Positions 1-7,018 of a stretch of 9,669 bases of DNA are shown piece by piece (the stretch's first letter is position 1; each line of letters starts with the position of its first letter). The notes beneath the pieces were generated by a model that did not search any database, was not told the origin of the DNA, and was given only the letters and a program-made list of their open reading frames with translations. Origin of the DNA: Betaproteobacteria bacterium UBA7395 (GTDB lineage: Bacteria; Pseudomonadota; Gammaproteobacteria; Burkholderiales; Rhodocyclaceae); assembly GCA_002470165.1 (NCBI GenBank), contig DKNF01000125.1, positions 1 through 9,669 on the forward strand, read 5' to 3'. A program made the position numbers and the translations under genes.

Positions 1-153
1 TTCTCGGCGCTCAAGTTCCAGGCCGATATGGGCATCCTGCTGGCCTTCATGTTCATCGTGAACATGGCCGGTGCCATCCTGCTCCTGCCGGCATTGGCCG
101 CCTTCCTGGTGAAACTTCCCGGCCAGGCGGGAGCAAAAACCGCCAGTCACTGA
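1..153 (+). CDS. RND/MMPL-family transporter, C-terminal fragment
   Basis: Only the last 50 codons of a gene that enters from the left are present, in frame 1, ending in TGA at 151-153. The fragment begins FSALKFQADMGILLAF, and most of it is one long hydrophobic stretch (about residues 10-37) rich in Ala, Leu, Met and Ile, including NMAGAILLLPALAAF. A short polar tail ending KTASH follows. This resembles the final membrane helix of RND-superfamily (MMPL-like) inner-membrane exporters, where an LLPAL motif near the end of the last helix is common. From such a small piece the family call is an inference and the substrate is unknown. There is no convincing terminator after it, so some transcription may run on into the fatty acid operon, although that operon has its own strong promoter. 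Confidence 0.65.
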   Translation, partial: FSALKFQADMGILLAFMFIVNMAGAILLLPALAAFLVKLPGQAGAKTASH

Positions 154-172
154 ACGGGCAAGGAAAAATGCC

Positions 173-200
173 TTGACCGGAAGTGCGCACTGTCTATAAT
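173..200 (+). promoter_or_regulatory. Sigma-70-type promoter of the beta-oxidation operon
   Basis: The -35 element TTGACC lies at 173-178 (5 of 6 consensus bases) and the -10 element TATAAT at 195-200 is a perfect match; the spacer is 16 bases. Transcription would start near 207, giving an untranslated leader of about 50 bases before the TTG start at 258. The gap is visibly more AT-rich than the flanking genes. This is the only strong promoter I can see in the window, and it faces the six-gene block. Confidence 0.85.
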
Positions 201-202
201 TC

Positions 203-214
203 AAACGTTCGTTT
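203..214. promoter_or_regulatory. Probable TetR-family operator
   Basis: The sequence AAACG-TT-CGTTT is a perfect inverted repeat with 5-base half-sites around a 2-base centre. It begins three bases after the -10 hexamer and spans the expected transcription start, the right position for a repressor to block RNA polymerase. It also fits the AAAC-N4-GTTT form described for PsrA-type TetR regulators of fatty acid metabolism. Which regulator binds it is an inference, as no regulator gene lies in the window. Confidence 0.65.
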
Positions 215-245
215 TATTTTTGACGAAACCAGACCAGACCAACAA

Positions 246-252
246 AAGGAGA
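246..252 (+). promoter_or_regulatory. Ribosome binding site fixing the TTG start of the FadN-type gene
   Basis: AAGGAGA sits 5 bases upstream of the TTG at 258-260. No other in-frame start before the Rossmann motif has such a site: the upstream GTG at 183 lies between the -35 and -10 elements and could not be on the transcript. The next in-frame ATG (306) would cut through the nucleotide-binding motif. Confidence 0.85.
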
Positions 253-257
253 CAAGC

Positions 258-2657
258 TTGAACAAGCTGATCGTTAAGAAAGCCGCGGTACTCGGTGCCG
301 GCGTGATGGGCGCGCAGATTGCCGCCCACCTCGCCAATGCCAATGTGCCGGTGCTGCTGTTCGACCTGCCGGCCAAGGAAGGCGACAAGAACGGCATCGT
401 CAACAAGGCCCTCGACGGCCTCAAGAAGCTCGACCCGGCACCGCTCGCCAGCAAGGGCAAGCTCAAGTTCATCGACGCCGCCAATTACGACGAGCACCTG
501 CCGCTGCTCGCCGACTGCGACCTGATCATCGAGGCCATCGCCGAGCGCATGGACTGGAAGAACGACCTCTACGCCAAGATCGCGCCGCATATCGGCGCCA
601 AGGCGATTGTCGCTTCCAATACTTCCGGCCTGTCGATGAACGCGCTGGCCCAGGGCCTGCCGGAAGCCATCCGGCCGCGTTTCTGCGGCATCCATTTCTT
701 CAACCCGCCGCGCTACATGCACCTGGTTGAAATCATCGCCACGCAGAGCACCGATGCCGGCACGCTCGATGCGCTGGAAACCTGGCTGACCTCGCGCCTC
801 GGCAAAGGCGTCATCCGTGCGCTCGATACCCCGAATTTCGTCGCCAACCGTATCGGTGTCTTCTCCATCCTCGCCGTCATGCACCACACCCAGGCCTTTG
901 GCCTCGGTTTCGACGAAGTCGATGCGCTGACCGGTCCCAAGATCGGTCGTCCGAAGAGTGCCACCTACCGCACCGCCGACGTCGTTGGCCTCGACACCCT
1001 GGCGCACGTCGTCAAGACCATGCAGGACACCTTGCCGAATGACCCGTGGCACCGCTACTTCACGACCCCGGCGTGGCTGCAGGCGTTGATCGGGCAGGGC
1101 GCGCTGGGCCAGAAAACCCGTTGCGGCATCTTCAGGAAGCAGGGCAGGGAAATCCAGGTGCTCGACCTGGCCGCGCAGGATTACCGCAAGTCGGCCGGCG
1201 AAATCGCCGCCGAAGTCGATGCCATCCTCAAGATGCGCAATCCGGCCGAGAAGTTTGCTGCACTCCGTGCTGCGACGCATCCGCAGGCGCAGTTCCTGTG
1301 GGCCATCTTCCGCGACATCTTCCACTACGCGGCGGTGCAGCTCGAACACGTCGCCGACAATGCCCGCGATCTCGATCTGGCGATGCGTTGGGGCTTCGGC
1401 TGGGCGCAGGGGCCGTTCGAAACCTGGCAGGCCGCCGGCTGGCGCGACATCGTCCAGGCGGTCGCTGCCGACATCGGCGCCGGCAAGAGCATGAGCAATG
1501 TGCCGCTGCCGGCGTGGGCGCTGGAAGCGGGGCGTACCGGCGTGCATACCGCCGAAGGTTCGTATTCCGCCAGCAAGAATGCTTACGTGCCGCGCTCGAC
1601 GCTGCCGGTTTACCAGCGCCAGCTCTTCCCTGAGCGTGTGCTCGGTGAAGCCGGTGCTGTGCCGGAAAAGTCGGGCGAAACGCTCTACGAAAACGACGGC
1701 GTTCGCCTGTGGCGTCTGCCGGCGATCGATGGCGGGATCGGCATCATTTCCTTCAAGTCCAAGATGCACACCATCGGCGACGAGGTGCTGGACGGCCTGA
1801 TCGCCGCCGTGCGCCACGCCGAAACGACGCTCGACGGCGTGGTGGTCTGGCACGAAGCACCGTTTGCCGTTGGTGCCAACCTGCAGCAGGTCGGCGAAGC
1901 CTGTGCCGCCGGCCAGTTCGAGATGCTGGAAAAGACCGTCGAGAAATTCCAGCGCGCTTCGCAGACGCTGAAGTATGCGCAGGTGCCGACCGTCGCTGCG
2001 GTGCAGGGCATGGCCTTGGGCGGTGGTTGCGAATTCGTCATGCACGCCGGCAAGCGCGTCATGGCGCTGGAAAGCTACGTTGGTCTGGTCGAAGCCGGGG
2101 TCGGTCTGATTCCGGCCGGTGGCGGCTGCAAGGAGTTTGCCGTACGCGCTGCCGACTGGGCTGCGCAATCGGCAACGCCGGGTGAAGTGTTCAACTTCCT
2201 GCAACCGGTGTTCCAGACCATCGCCATGGCCAAGGTTGCCAAGAGCGCGGTCGAAGTCATCGACATGGGCTTTGCCAAGCCGTCAGACACCATCCTGTTC
2301 AACGCCCACGAACTGCTCTTCGTCGCCATCAAGGAAGCGCGCGCCATGGCCGATGCCGGTTACGCGCCGCCGCCGATGGCCCGTGCCATCCCGGTCGCCG
2401 GCAAGAACGGCATCGCGACGCTGGAAATGATGCTGGTGAACATGAAGGAGGGCGGCATGATTTCGGCCCACGACTACAAGGTCGCCAAGTCGGCCGCCAT
2501 CGCGCTGTGCGGCGGCGAAGTCGAAACCGGCAGCCTGGTCGACGAGGAATGGCTGATCACCGTCGAGCGCCGCCTCTTCGTCGAATTGCTGAAAACCCCC
2601 GAAACCCAGGCTCGGATCAAGCACATGCTCGAAACCGGCAAGCCGCTTCGTAATTAA
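258..2657 (+). CDS. fadN: 3-hydroxyacyl-CoA dehydrogenase/enoyl-CoA hydratase fusion, FadN type
   Basis: This 799-residue cytoplasmic enzyme should catalyse two beta-oxidation steps: hydration of trans-2-enoyl-CoA and NAD-dependent oxidation of 3-hydroxyacyl-CoA. The dehydrogenase half comes first. A Rossmann motif GAGVMG is at residues 13-18, SNTS at 120-123, and the catalytic His146 (in GIHFFNP) is followed by Glu158 and by Asn197 in NRIGVF. The second half is a crotonase domain from about residue 480. FAVGANL (536-542) forms the oxyanion-hole segment, GGGCE places one catalytic Glu at 592 and GLVE the other at 612, the 20-residue spacing of classical enoyl-CoA hydratases. This order (dehydrogenase then hydratase) is that of Bacillus FadN and the reverse of E. 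coli FadB/FadJ. The Asn in GAN replaces the usual Asp, which I believe is normal for this subfamily. The TTG start follows a strong ribosome binding site. The gene is first in the operon and 23 bases ahead of the thiolase, its expected partner. Confidence 0.93.
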   Translation: MNKLIVKKAAVLGAGVMGAQIAAHLANANVPVLLFDLPAKEGDKNGIVNKALDGLKKLDPAPLASKGKLKFIDAANYDEHLPLLADCDLIIEAIAERMDWKNDLYAKIAPHIGAKAIVASNTSGLSMNALAQGLPEAIRPRFCGIHFFNPPRYMHLVEIIATQSTDAGTLDALETWLTSRLGKGVIRALDTPNFVANRIGVFSILAVMHHTQAFGLGFDEVDALTGPKIGRPKSATYRTADVVGLDTLAHVVKTMQDTLPNDPWHRYFTTPAWLQALIGQGALGQKTRCGIFRKQGREIQVLDLAAQDYRKSAGEIAAEVDAILKMRNPAEKFAALRAATHPQAQFLWAIFRDIFHYAAVQLEHVADNARDLDLAMRWGFGWAQGPFETWQAAGWRDIVQAVAADIGAGKSMSNVPLPAWALEAGRTGVHTAEGSYSASKNAYVPRSTLPVYQRQLFPERVLGEAGAVPEKSGETLYENDGVRLWRLPAIDGGIGIISFKSKMHTIGDEVLDGLIAAVRHAETTLDGVVVWHEAPFAVGANLQQVGEACAAGQFEMLEKTVEKFQRASQTLKYAQVPTVAAVQGMALGGGCEFVMHAGKRVMALESYVGLVEAGVGLIPAGGGCKEFAVRAADWAAQSATPGEVFNFLQPVFQTIAMAKVAKSAVEVIDMGFAKPSDTILFNAHELLFVAIKEARAMADAGYAPPPMARAIPVAGKNGIATLEMMLVNMKEGGMISAHDYKVAKSAAIALCGGEVETGSLVDEEWLITVERRLFVELLKTPETQARIKHMLETGKPLRN

Positions 2658-2680
2658 TCGGGTCAGGAGACAGTTAAAAA

Positions 2681-3880
2681 ATGAGCAAACAGATTCAAGA
2701 CGCCTACATCGTCGCCGCCACCCGTCTGCCGGTCGCCAAGCGCAATGGAATGTTCAGGAACGTGCGCCCGGACGACATGCTGGCCGCGGTCATCAAGGCC
2801 GTGGTCGCCCAGGTGCCGGGCATCGACCCGGCGCGCATCGGCGACGTCATCGTCGGCTGCGCCATGCCGGAAGCCGAACAGGGCATGAACGTCGCCCGCA
2901 TCGGCGCGCTGCTGGCCGGTCTGCCGATCACCGTGCCGGGCATCACCATCAACCGCTTCTGCTCGTCCGGCGTGCAGGCGGTGGCTGATGCCGCCAACCA
3001 GATCCGCCTCGGCCTGGCCGATGTGATGATCGCCGCCGGTACCGAGTCGATGTCGGTGATGCCGCAGATCATGGGCAACAAGATGTCGATGAACCCGGCG
3101 ATCTTCGCCAAGGAGGAAAATCTGGGCATCGCCTTCGGCATGGGCCTGACCGCAGAAAAGGTCGCGAACCAGTGGAAGATTTCCCGCGACGCCCAGGATG
3201 CCTTCGCACTGGCTTCGAACCAGAAGGCCTGCGCGGCGATCGCCGCCGGCCACTTCAAGGCCGAGACGACGCCGTACGCGATCAGCGAAAGCCTGCCCGA
3301 CCTGGCAAGCGGCAACATCAAGTTGCGCGAGCGTGTCGTCGATACCGACGAAGGTCCGCGTGCCGATGCCTCGCTGGAACGCCTCGGCAAACTGAAGCCG
3401 GTTTTCCATGCCCGCGGCTCGGTCACTGCCGGCAATTCCTCGCAGATGTCGGACGGTGCCGGTGCGGTCATGCTGGTGTCGGAGAAGGTGCTCAAGGAAC
3501 ACAACCTGACGCCGCTCGCCCGTTTCGCCGGCTATGCCGTCGGCGGCGTGGCGCCGGAAATCATGGGCATCGGACCGATTGCCGCCATTCCGAAAGTGCT
3601 GGCTCAGGTCGGTATCCGCCAGGACGACCTCGACTGGATCGAACTCAACGAAGCCTTCGCCGCGCAGTCGCTGGCGGTGATGCAGGAGCTGGGGATCAAT
3701 CCGGACAAGGTCAATCCGCTCGGCGGCGCCATCGCGCTTGGCCATCCGCTCGGCGCCACCGGCGCCATCCGCATCGCCACGCTGACGCACGGCCTGCAAC
3801 GCACCGGCGGTCGTTACGGCATGGTCACCATGTGCATCGGTACCGGCATGGGTGCGGCCGGCATCATCGAACGGGTCTGA
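2681..3880 (+). CDS. fadA: Acetyl-CoA acyltransferase (3-ketoacyl-CoA thiolase)
   Basis: The 399-residue product should cleave 3-ketoacyl-CoA with CoA to give acetyl-CoA and a chain two carbons shorter, the last step of each cycle. All thiolase signatures are present: nucleophilic Cys94 in NRFCSSGVQA, NEAF at 323-326, His355 in GGAIALGHPLGATGA and the proton-exchange Cys385 in TMCIGTGMGA. These positions closely match E. coli FadA and the length is typical. GCAMPEAEQGMNVAR (59-73) resembles degradative FadA-type thiolases more than short-chain acetoacetyl-CoA thiolases, though chain-length preference cannot be read from sequence. Its site AGGAGA (2665-2670) is 10 bases from the ATG, rather far, so translation may be weaker or coupled to the gene before. 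The stop codon overlaps the next ATG by one base (TGATG). Confidence 0.93.
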   Translation: MSKQIQDAYIVAATRLPVAKRNGMFRNVRPDDMLAAVIKAVVAQVPGIDPARIGDVIVGCAMPEAEQGMNVARIGALLAGLPITVPGITINRFCSSGVQAVADAANQIRLGLADVMIAAGTESMSVMPQIMGNKMSMNPAIFAKEENLGIAFGMGLTAEKVANQWKISRDAQDAFALASNQKACAAIAAGHFKAETTPYAISESLPDLASGNIKLRERVVDTDEGPRADASLERLGKLKPVFHARGSVTAGNSSQMSDGAGAVMLVSEKVLKEHNLTPLARFAGYAVGGVAPEIMGIGPIAAIPKVLAQVGIRQDDLDWIELNEAFAAQSLAVMQELGINPDKVNPLGGAIALGHPLGATGAIRIATLTHGLQRTGGRYGMVTMCIGTGMGAAGIIERV

Positions 3881-4410
3881 TGAAACCCGCCTGGCTCGCC
3901 AAACTCTCGCCGGCCTGGCGCGCCCGCATGGTGCGCCTGGGCTTCAACCTGCATCCGGCGTTTCGCGGGACAGGCGGGCGGGTCGTGCATGTGGCGCGCG
4001 ATCTGCGCCACATCCGCATCTGCCTGCCGTTGAACTGGAAGACCAAGAACATCGTCGGCTCGATCTACGGCGGCTCGCTGTTCGCGATCACCGATGGCGC
4101 GCATCCGATGATGTTGATGGCGGCGCTGGGCGATGCCTACATCGTCTGGGACAAGGCGGCCAGCATCCGTTACCGCAAGCCGGGTTACACCACGCTGTAC
4201 GCCGATTTCCTGTTGCCGGAGGAAGAAATTTCAGCAATTCGCGGCGCCCTGGTGGAATATCCGGAGCTTGAGCGGACTTATACGGTCGAATTGAAGGACA
4301 GGCACGGCACGGTACATACCGTGGTCGAACGCACGGTCTACATTGCCGAGAAAAATCACTACCGGCGCAAAGGCGGAGGAGACAAAAATGGAAAAAATCT
4401 GGCGCAATAG
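3880..4410 (+). CDS. DUF4442 hotdog-fold protein, probable acyl-CoA thioesterase
   Basis: This 176-residue protein resembles the DUF4442 hotdog family, related to acyl-CoA thioesterases. The central segment [21 protein letters not shown] (residues 52-72) has the pattern seen in the family: a conserved Asn, a GG pair and an acidic residue (Asp72) on the long hotdog helix, where thioesterases often carry their catalytic acid. The enzyme would release free fatty acid from acyl-CoA, but activity is an inference. The start at 3880 overlaps the thiolase stop by one base, implying coupled translation; the open frame extends upstream but only as a shadow of the thiolase. The last eight codons lie inside the start of fadD (23-base overlap), and the preceding codons contain the fadD ribosome binding site, so the tail [12 protein letters not shown] is probably shaped by that site, not by function. 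No signal peptide or membrane segment is evident. Confidence 0.8.
   Translation: MKPAWLAKLSPAWRARMVRLGFNLHPAFRGTGGRVVHVARDLRHIRICLPLNWKTKNIVGSIYGGSLFAITDGAHPMMLMAALGDAYIVWDKAASIRYRKPGYTTLYADFLLPEEEISAIRGALVEYPELERTYTVELKDRHGTVHTVVERTVYIAEKNHYRRKGGGDKNGKNLAQ
4375..4382 (+). promoter_or_regulatory. Ribosome binding site of fadD, inside the preceding gene
   Basis: GGAGGAGA lies 5 bases before the ATG at 4388 and is a very strong Shine-Dalgarno match. It favours this ATG over an in-frame TTG at 4343, and it is encoded within the last codons of the DUF4442 gene. Confidence 0.85.
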
Positions 4411-6046
4411 TTACCCCGCAGGGGTACCGCACGAAATCGACATCGACCACATTCCGTCACTGGTGGTCCTGTTCGAGGATGCCTGTGCGAAGTTCGGCGA
4501 TCAGGTCGCCTACATCAGCATGGGCAAGGAAATGACCTACCGGCAGCTCGATGAGGAATCGAAGCACTTCGCCGGCTGGCTGCAATCGCTGGGCCTTAAA
4601 AAGGGCGAGCGGGTGGCGTTGATGATGCCCAACCTGCTGCAGTACCCGGTGGCCTTGTTCGGCACGCTGCGCGCCGGTTGCGTGGTGGTCAATTGCAATC
4701 CCCTGTACACCCCGCGCGAACTCGAACACCAGTTGAAGGATTCCGGGGCGACGGCCATCGTCATCGTCGAGAATTTCGCCCATACCCTGGAGCAGGTGAT
4801 CGCCCGCACGCCGATCCGCCATGTCGTGGTCACGCCGATGGGCGAAATGCTCGGCCTCAAGGGACACCTCGTCAATTTCGTCGTGCGTCGCGTGAAGAAG
4901 CTGGTGCCGGCCTGGAAGCTGCCCGGGGCCATCGGTTTCAACAGCGCGCTGGCAAGCGGTCGCCGGCATGGCTGGCAGCCGGTGGCGCTGGATCACGACG
5001 ACATCGCCTTCCTGCAATATACCGGCGGTACCACTGGCGTTTCCAAGGGGGCGATGCTGACTCACGCGAACATCGCATCCAACGTCACCCAGGCCTACAA
5101 CTGGATCAAGCCAGCGGTGCGCGAGGGGCAGGAACTGATCATCACCGCCTTGCCGCTGTATCACATCTTCGCGCTGACGGCGAACTGCCTGACCTTCCTG
5201 ATGATCGGCGCGAGGAACCTGCTGATCGCCAATCCGCGCGACATTCCGGGCTTCGTCAAGGAATGGTCGAAGTATCCGGTGAGCGTGGTGACCGGCGTGA
5301 ACACCTTGTTCAATGCCCTGCTCAACAATCCGGAGTTCGCCAAGCTCGACTTCTCGACCATGAACGTCACGCTGGGTGGCGGCATGGCGGTGCAGGCGCC
5401 AGTGGCCGAGCGCTGGCTGAAGACGGTCGGGGTGCCGCTGATGCAGGCCTACGGCCTGACCGAAACCAGCCCGGCGGCGACGATCAATCCGCTCGACCTG
5501 CACGATTTCAACGGTTCCATCGGCCTGCCGATTTCGTCGACGGAAATTTCGATCCGCGACGACAGCGGCACCGAAGTGCCGGTCAGCCAGGTCGGCGAAA
5601 TCTGCATCCGCGGGCCGCAGGTGATGAAAGGCTACTGGAACCGCCCGGACGAGACCGCCAACGTCTTCTACCCGGACGGCTACCTGCGCACCGGTGACGT
5701 CGGTTACGTCGATCAGAAAGGCTTCGTCTACCTGGTCGACCGCAAGAAGGACATGATCCTGGTGTCCGGCTTCAACGTCTATCCGAACGAAGTCGAGGAA
5801 GCCGTCGCCATGCTGCCGGGGATCATCGACGTCGCTGCCATCGGCGTGCCCGACGAGCATTCCGGCGAAGCGGTGAAGATTTTCGTGGTGCGCAAGGATC
5901 CGCGCATCACCGAAAAGGACGTGATCGAGCACTGCCGCACCGTGCTCACCGGTTACAAGATTCCCAAACACATCGAATTCCGCGACGACCTGCCGCGGAC
6001 CAACGTCGGCAAGATCCTGCGCCGCGCCCTCAAGGAAGGAGCCTGA
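4388..6046 (+). CDS. fadD: Long-chain fatty acid--CoA ligase
   Basis: The 552-residue protein is an ANL-superfamily adenylate-forming enzyme that activates fatty acids to acyl-CoA with ATP and CoA, the entry step to the cycle. The phosphate-binding loop [12 protein letters not shown] is at residues 211-222, followed by YGLTET at 355-360. The ribose-binding Asp437 is in TGDVGYVD, the hinge and FadD-type signature [22 protein letters not shown] follows it, and the catalytic Lys542 is in NVGKILRR. Length and motif spacing agree with E. coli FadD (about 560 residues). There is no signal peptide; FadD enzymes act on the inner face of the membrane. The gene overlaps the hotdog gene by 23 bases, which pairs a CoA-adding enzyme with a likely CoA-removing one. 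Chain-length preference cannot be determined here; medium-chain or aromatic acids are possible substrates. Confidence 0.93.
   Translation: MEKIWRNSYPAGVPHEIDIDHIPSLVVLFEDACAKFGDQVAYISMGKEMTYRQLDEESKHFAGWLQSLGLKKGERVALMMPNLLQYPVALFGTLRAGCVVVNCNPLYTPRELEHQLKDSGATAIVIVENFAHTLEQVIARTPIRHVVVTPMGEMLGLKGHLVNFVVRRVKKLVPAWKLPGAIGFNSALASGRRHGWQPVALDHDDIAFLQYTGGTTGVSKGAMLTHANIASNVTQAYNWIKPAVREGQELIITALPLYHIFALTANCLTFLMIGARNLLIANPRDIPGFVKEWSKYPVSVVTGVNTLFNALLNNPEFAKLDFSTMNVTLGGGMAVQAPVAERWLKTVGVPLMQAYGLTETSPAATINPLDLHDFNGSIGLPISSTEISIRDDSGTEVPVSQVGEICIRGPQVMKGYWNRPDETANVFYPDGYLRTGDVGYVDQKGFVYLVDRKKDMILVSGFNVYPNEVEEAVAMLPGIIDVAAIGVPDEHSGEAVKIFVVRKDPRITEKDVIEHCRTVLTGYKIPKHIEFRDDLPRTNVGKILRRALKEGA
6032..6041 (+). 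promoter_or_regulatory. Ribosome binding site fixing the TTG start of the flavoprotein gene
   Basis: AAGGAAGGAG, within the last codons of fadD, lies 6 bases upstream of the TTG at 6048-6050. The first in-frame ATG (6105) has no such site and would remove the first strand of the barrel. Confidence 0.8.
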
Positions 6047-6047
6047 G

Positions 6048-6995
6048 TTGTCCATTCCCGCTTCACTCAACCGTAACCTGACGCTGCCGGTCATCTGCGC
6101 GCCGATGTTCATCATCTCCAACCCGGACCTGGTCATCGCCCAGTGCAAGAGCGGCGTCATCGGCTCGTTCCCGGCGCTCAACGCCCGCCCCAAGGAAATG
6201 CTCGACGACTGGCTGCTGCGCATCAAGCGTGAGCTGGCCGCCGATCCGCAGGCGGCGCCGTTCGCGGTCAACCAGATCATCCATCCGTCGAACGAGCGCC
6301 TGGAGCACGACATGGCGCTGTGCGTGAAGCACGAGGTGCCGCTGATCATCACCAGCCTGTCGGCGCCGACGCAGATCGTGCCGCACGTGCATGCCTATGG
6401 CGGCCAGGTCTTCCACGACGTGATCAGCGTGCGCCACGCCGAGAAGGCCCTGGAGGCCGGTGTCGACGGCCTGATCCTGGTCTGCGCCGGCGCCGGCGGC
6501 CATGCCGGCACGCTCAGCCCGTTCGCGCTGGTCGGCGAAATCCGCAAGTTCTACGACGGCCCGATTGCCTTGTCGGGAGCGATCACCAACGGCAGCGCCA
6601 TCCTCTCCGCGCAGGCCATGGGCGCTGATTTCGCCTACATCGGCACGCGCTTCATCGCCACGCCGGAAGCAAATGCGGTCGAGGGCTACAAGCAGGCGAT
6701 CCTCGATTCCGCCGCCAAGGATGTCGTCTATACGCCGTATTTCACCGGCGTCCATGGCAACTACCTGAAGAAGAGCATCGTCGCCGCCGGTCTCGATCCG
6801 GACGACCTGCCGGTCAAGGATAAAAGCGCGATGAGCTTCGGTGGTGCCCGCGACGCCAAGGCCTGGAAGGACATCTGGGGGGCCGGGCAGGGTGTCGGCA
6901 CCATCGACGAGGTCATGCCGACGGCCGATCTGGTCGCCCGCCTGCGTCAGGAATACCGCAGCGCCAAAGCGGCGCTGTGCAGCAATCCGTTCTGA
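6048..6995 (+). CDS. Nitronate monooxygenase-family FMN protein
   Basis: This 315-residue protein is a TIM-barrel flavoprotein of the nitronate monooxygenase (2-nitropropane dioxygenase) family, which also contains the enoyl-ACP reductase FabK. The N-terminal strand LPVICAPMFIISNPDLV (13-29) is characteristic. GAGGHAG (148-154) carries His152, matching the catalytic His region of nitronate monooxygenases. GAITNG (177-182) and MGADFAYIGTRF (191-202) form the usual FMN phosphate-binding segments. The start is a TTG one base after the fadD stop, with a strong ribosome binding site in the fadD 3' end, so translation is probably coupled. The annotated activity is oxidation of alkyl nitronates by oxygen, but nothing else in the window deals with nitro compounds. 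Placement among fatty acid genes suggests a CoA-linked substrate or protection against a toxic metabolite; this is inference. Family confidence is high, functional confidence low. Confidence 0.85.
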   Translation: MSIPASLNRNLTLPVICAPMFIISNPDLVIAQCKSGVIGSFPALNARPKEMLDDWLLRIKRELAADPQAAPFAVNQIIHPSNERLEHDMALCVKHEVPLIITSLSAPTQIVPHVHAYGGQVFHDVISVRHAEKALEAGVDGLILVCAGAGGHAGTLSPFALVGEIRKFYDGPIALSGAITNGSAILSAQAMGADFAYIGTRFIATPEANAVEGYKQAILDSAAKDVVYTPYFTGVHGNYLKKSIVAAGLDPDDLPVKDKSAMSFGGARDAKAWKDIWGAGQGVGTIDEVMPTADLVARLRQEYRSAKAALCSNPF

Positions 6996-7007
6996 AAACA
7001 ACAATCT

Positions 7008-7012
7008 GGAGA
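7008..7012 (+). promoter_or_regulatory. Ribosome binding site of the acyl-CoA dehydrogenase gene
   Basis: GGAGA lies 6 bases before the ATG at 7019, in the 23-base gap after the flavoprotein gene. It supports that ATG over an in-frame ATG at 6977 lying inside the preceding gene. The surrounding ten bases GGAGACAAGC are identical to those before the first gene of the operon. Confidence 0.8.
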
Positions 7013-7018
7013 CAAGCA

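Noticed and set aside
229..243. Short tandem repeat CCAGA-CCAGA-CCA in the leader
   Set aside because: Just over two copies of a 5-base unit in an untranslated leader is too little to call a functional repeat.
183..257. Upstream GTG start giving 25 more residues on the FadN-type protein
   Set aside because: The GTG lies between the -35 and -10 elements, so it would not be transcribed from the promoter, and the TTG at 258 has a strong ribosome binding site.
201..2204. 667-codon open frame on the - strand opposite the FadN-type gene
   Set aside because: The + strand protein has complete catalytic motifs of two domains. The antisense product has no recognisable motif and is a by-product of GC-rich codon usage.
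2663..3799. 378-codon open frame on the - strand opposite the thiolase
   Set aside because: It is Asp/His/Arg-rich and without motifs, while the thiolase on the + strand has all active-site residues.
3172..3879. Long N-terminal extension of the DUF4442 frame into the thiolase gene
   Set aside because: The extension is an out-of-frame reading of fadA with an Arg-rich nonsense composition. The ATG at 3880 gives a protein of normal family length.
4457..6352. 631-codon open frame on the - strand opposite fadD and the flavoprotein gene
   Set aside because: It spans two well-supported + strand genes, is low in recognisable domain features and shows the repetitive composition typical of antisense of GC-rich genes.
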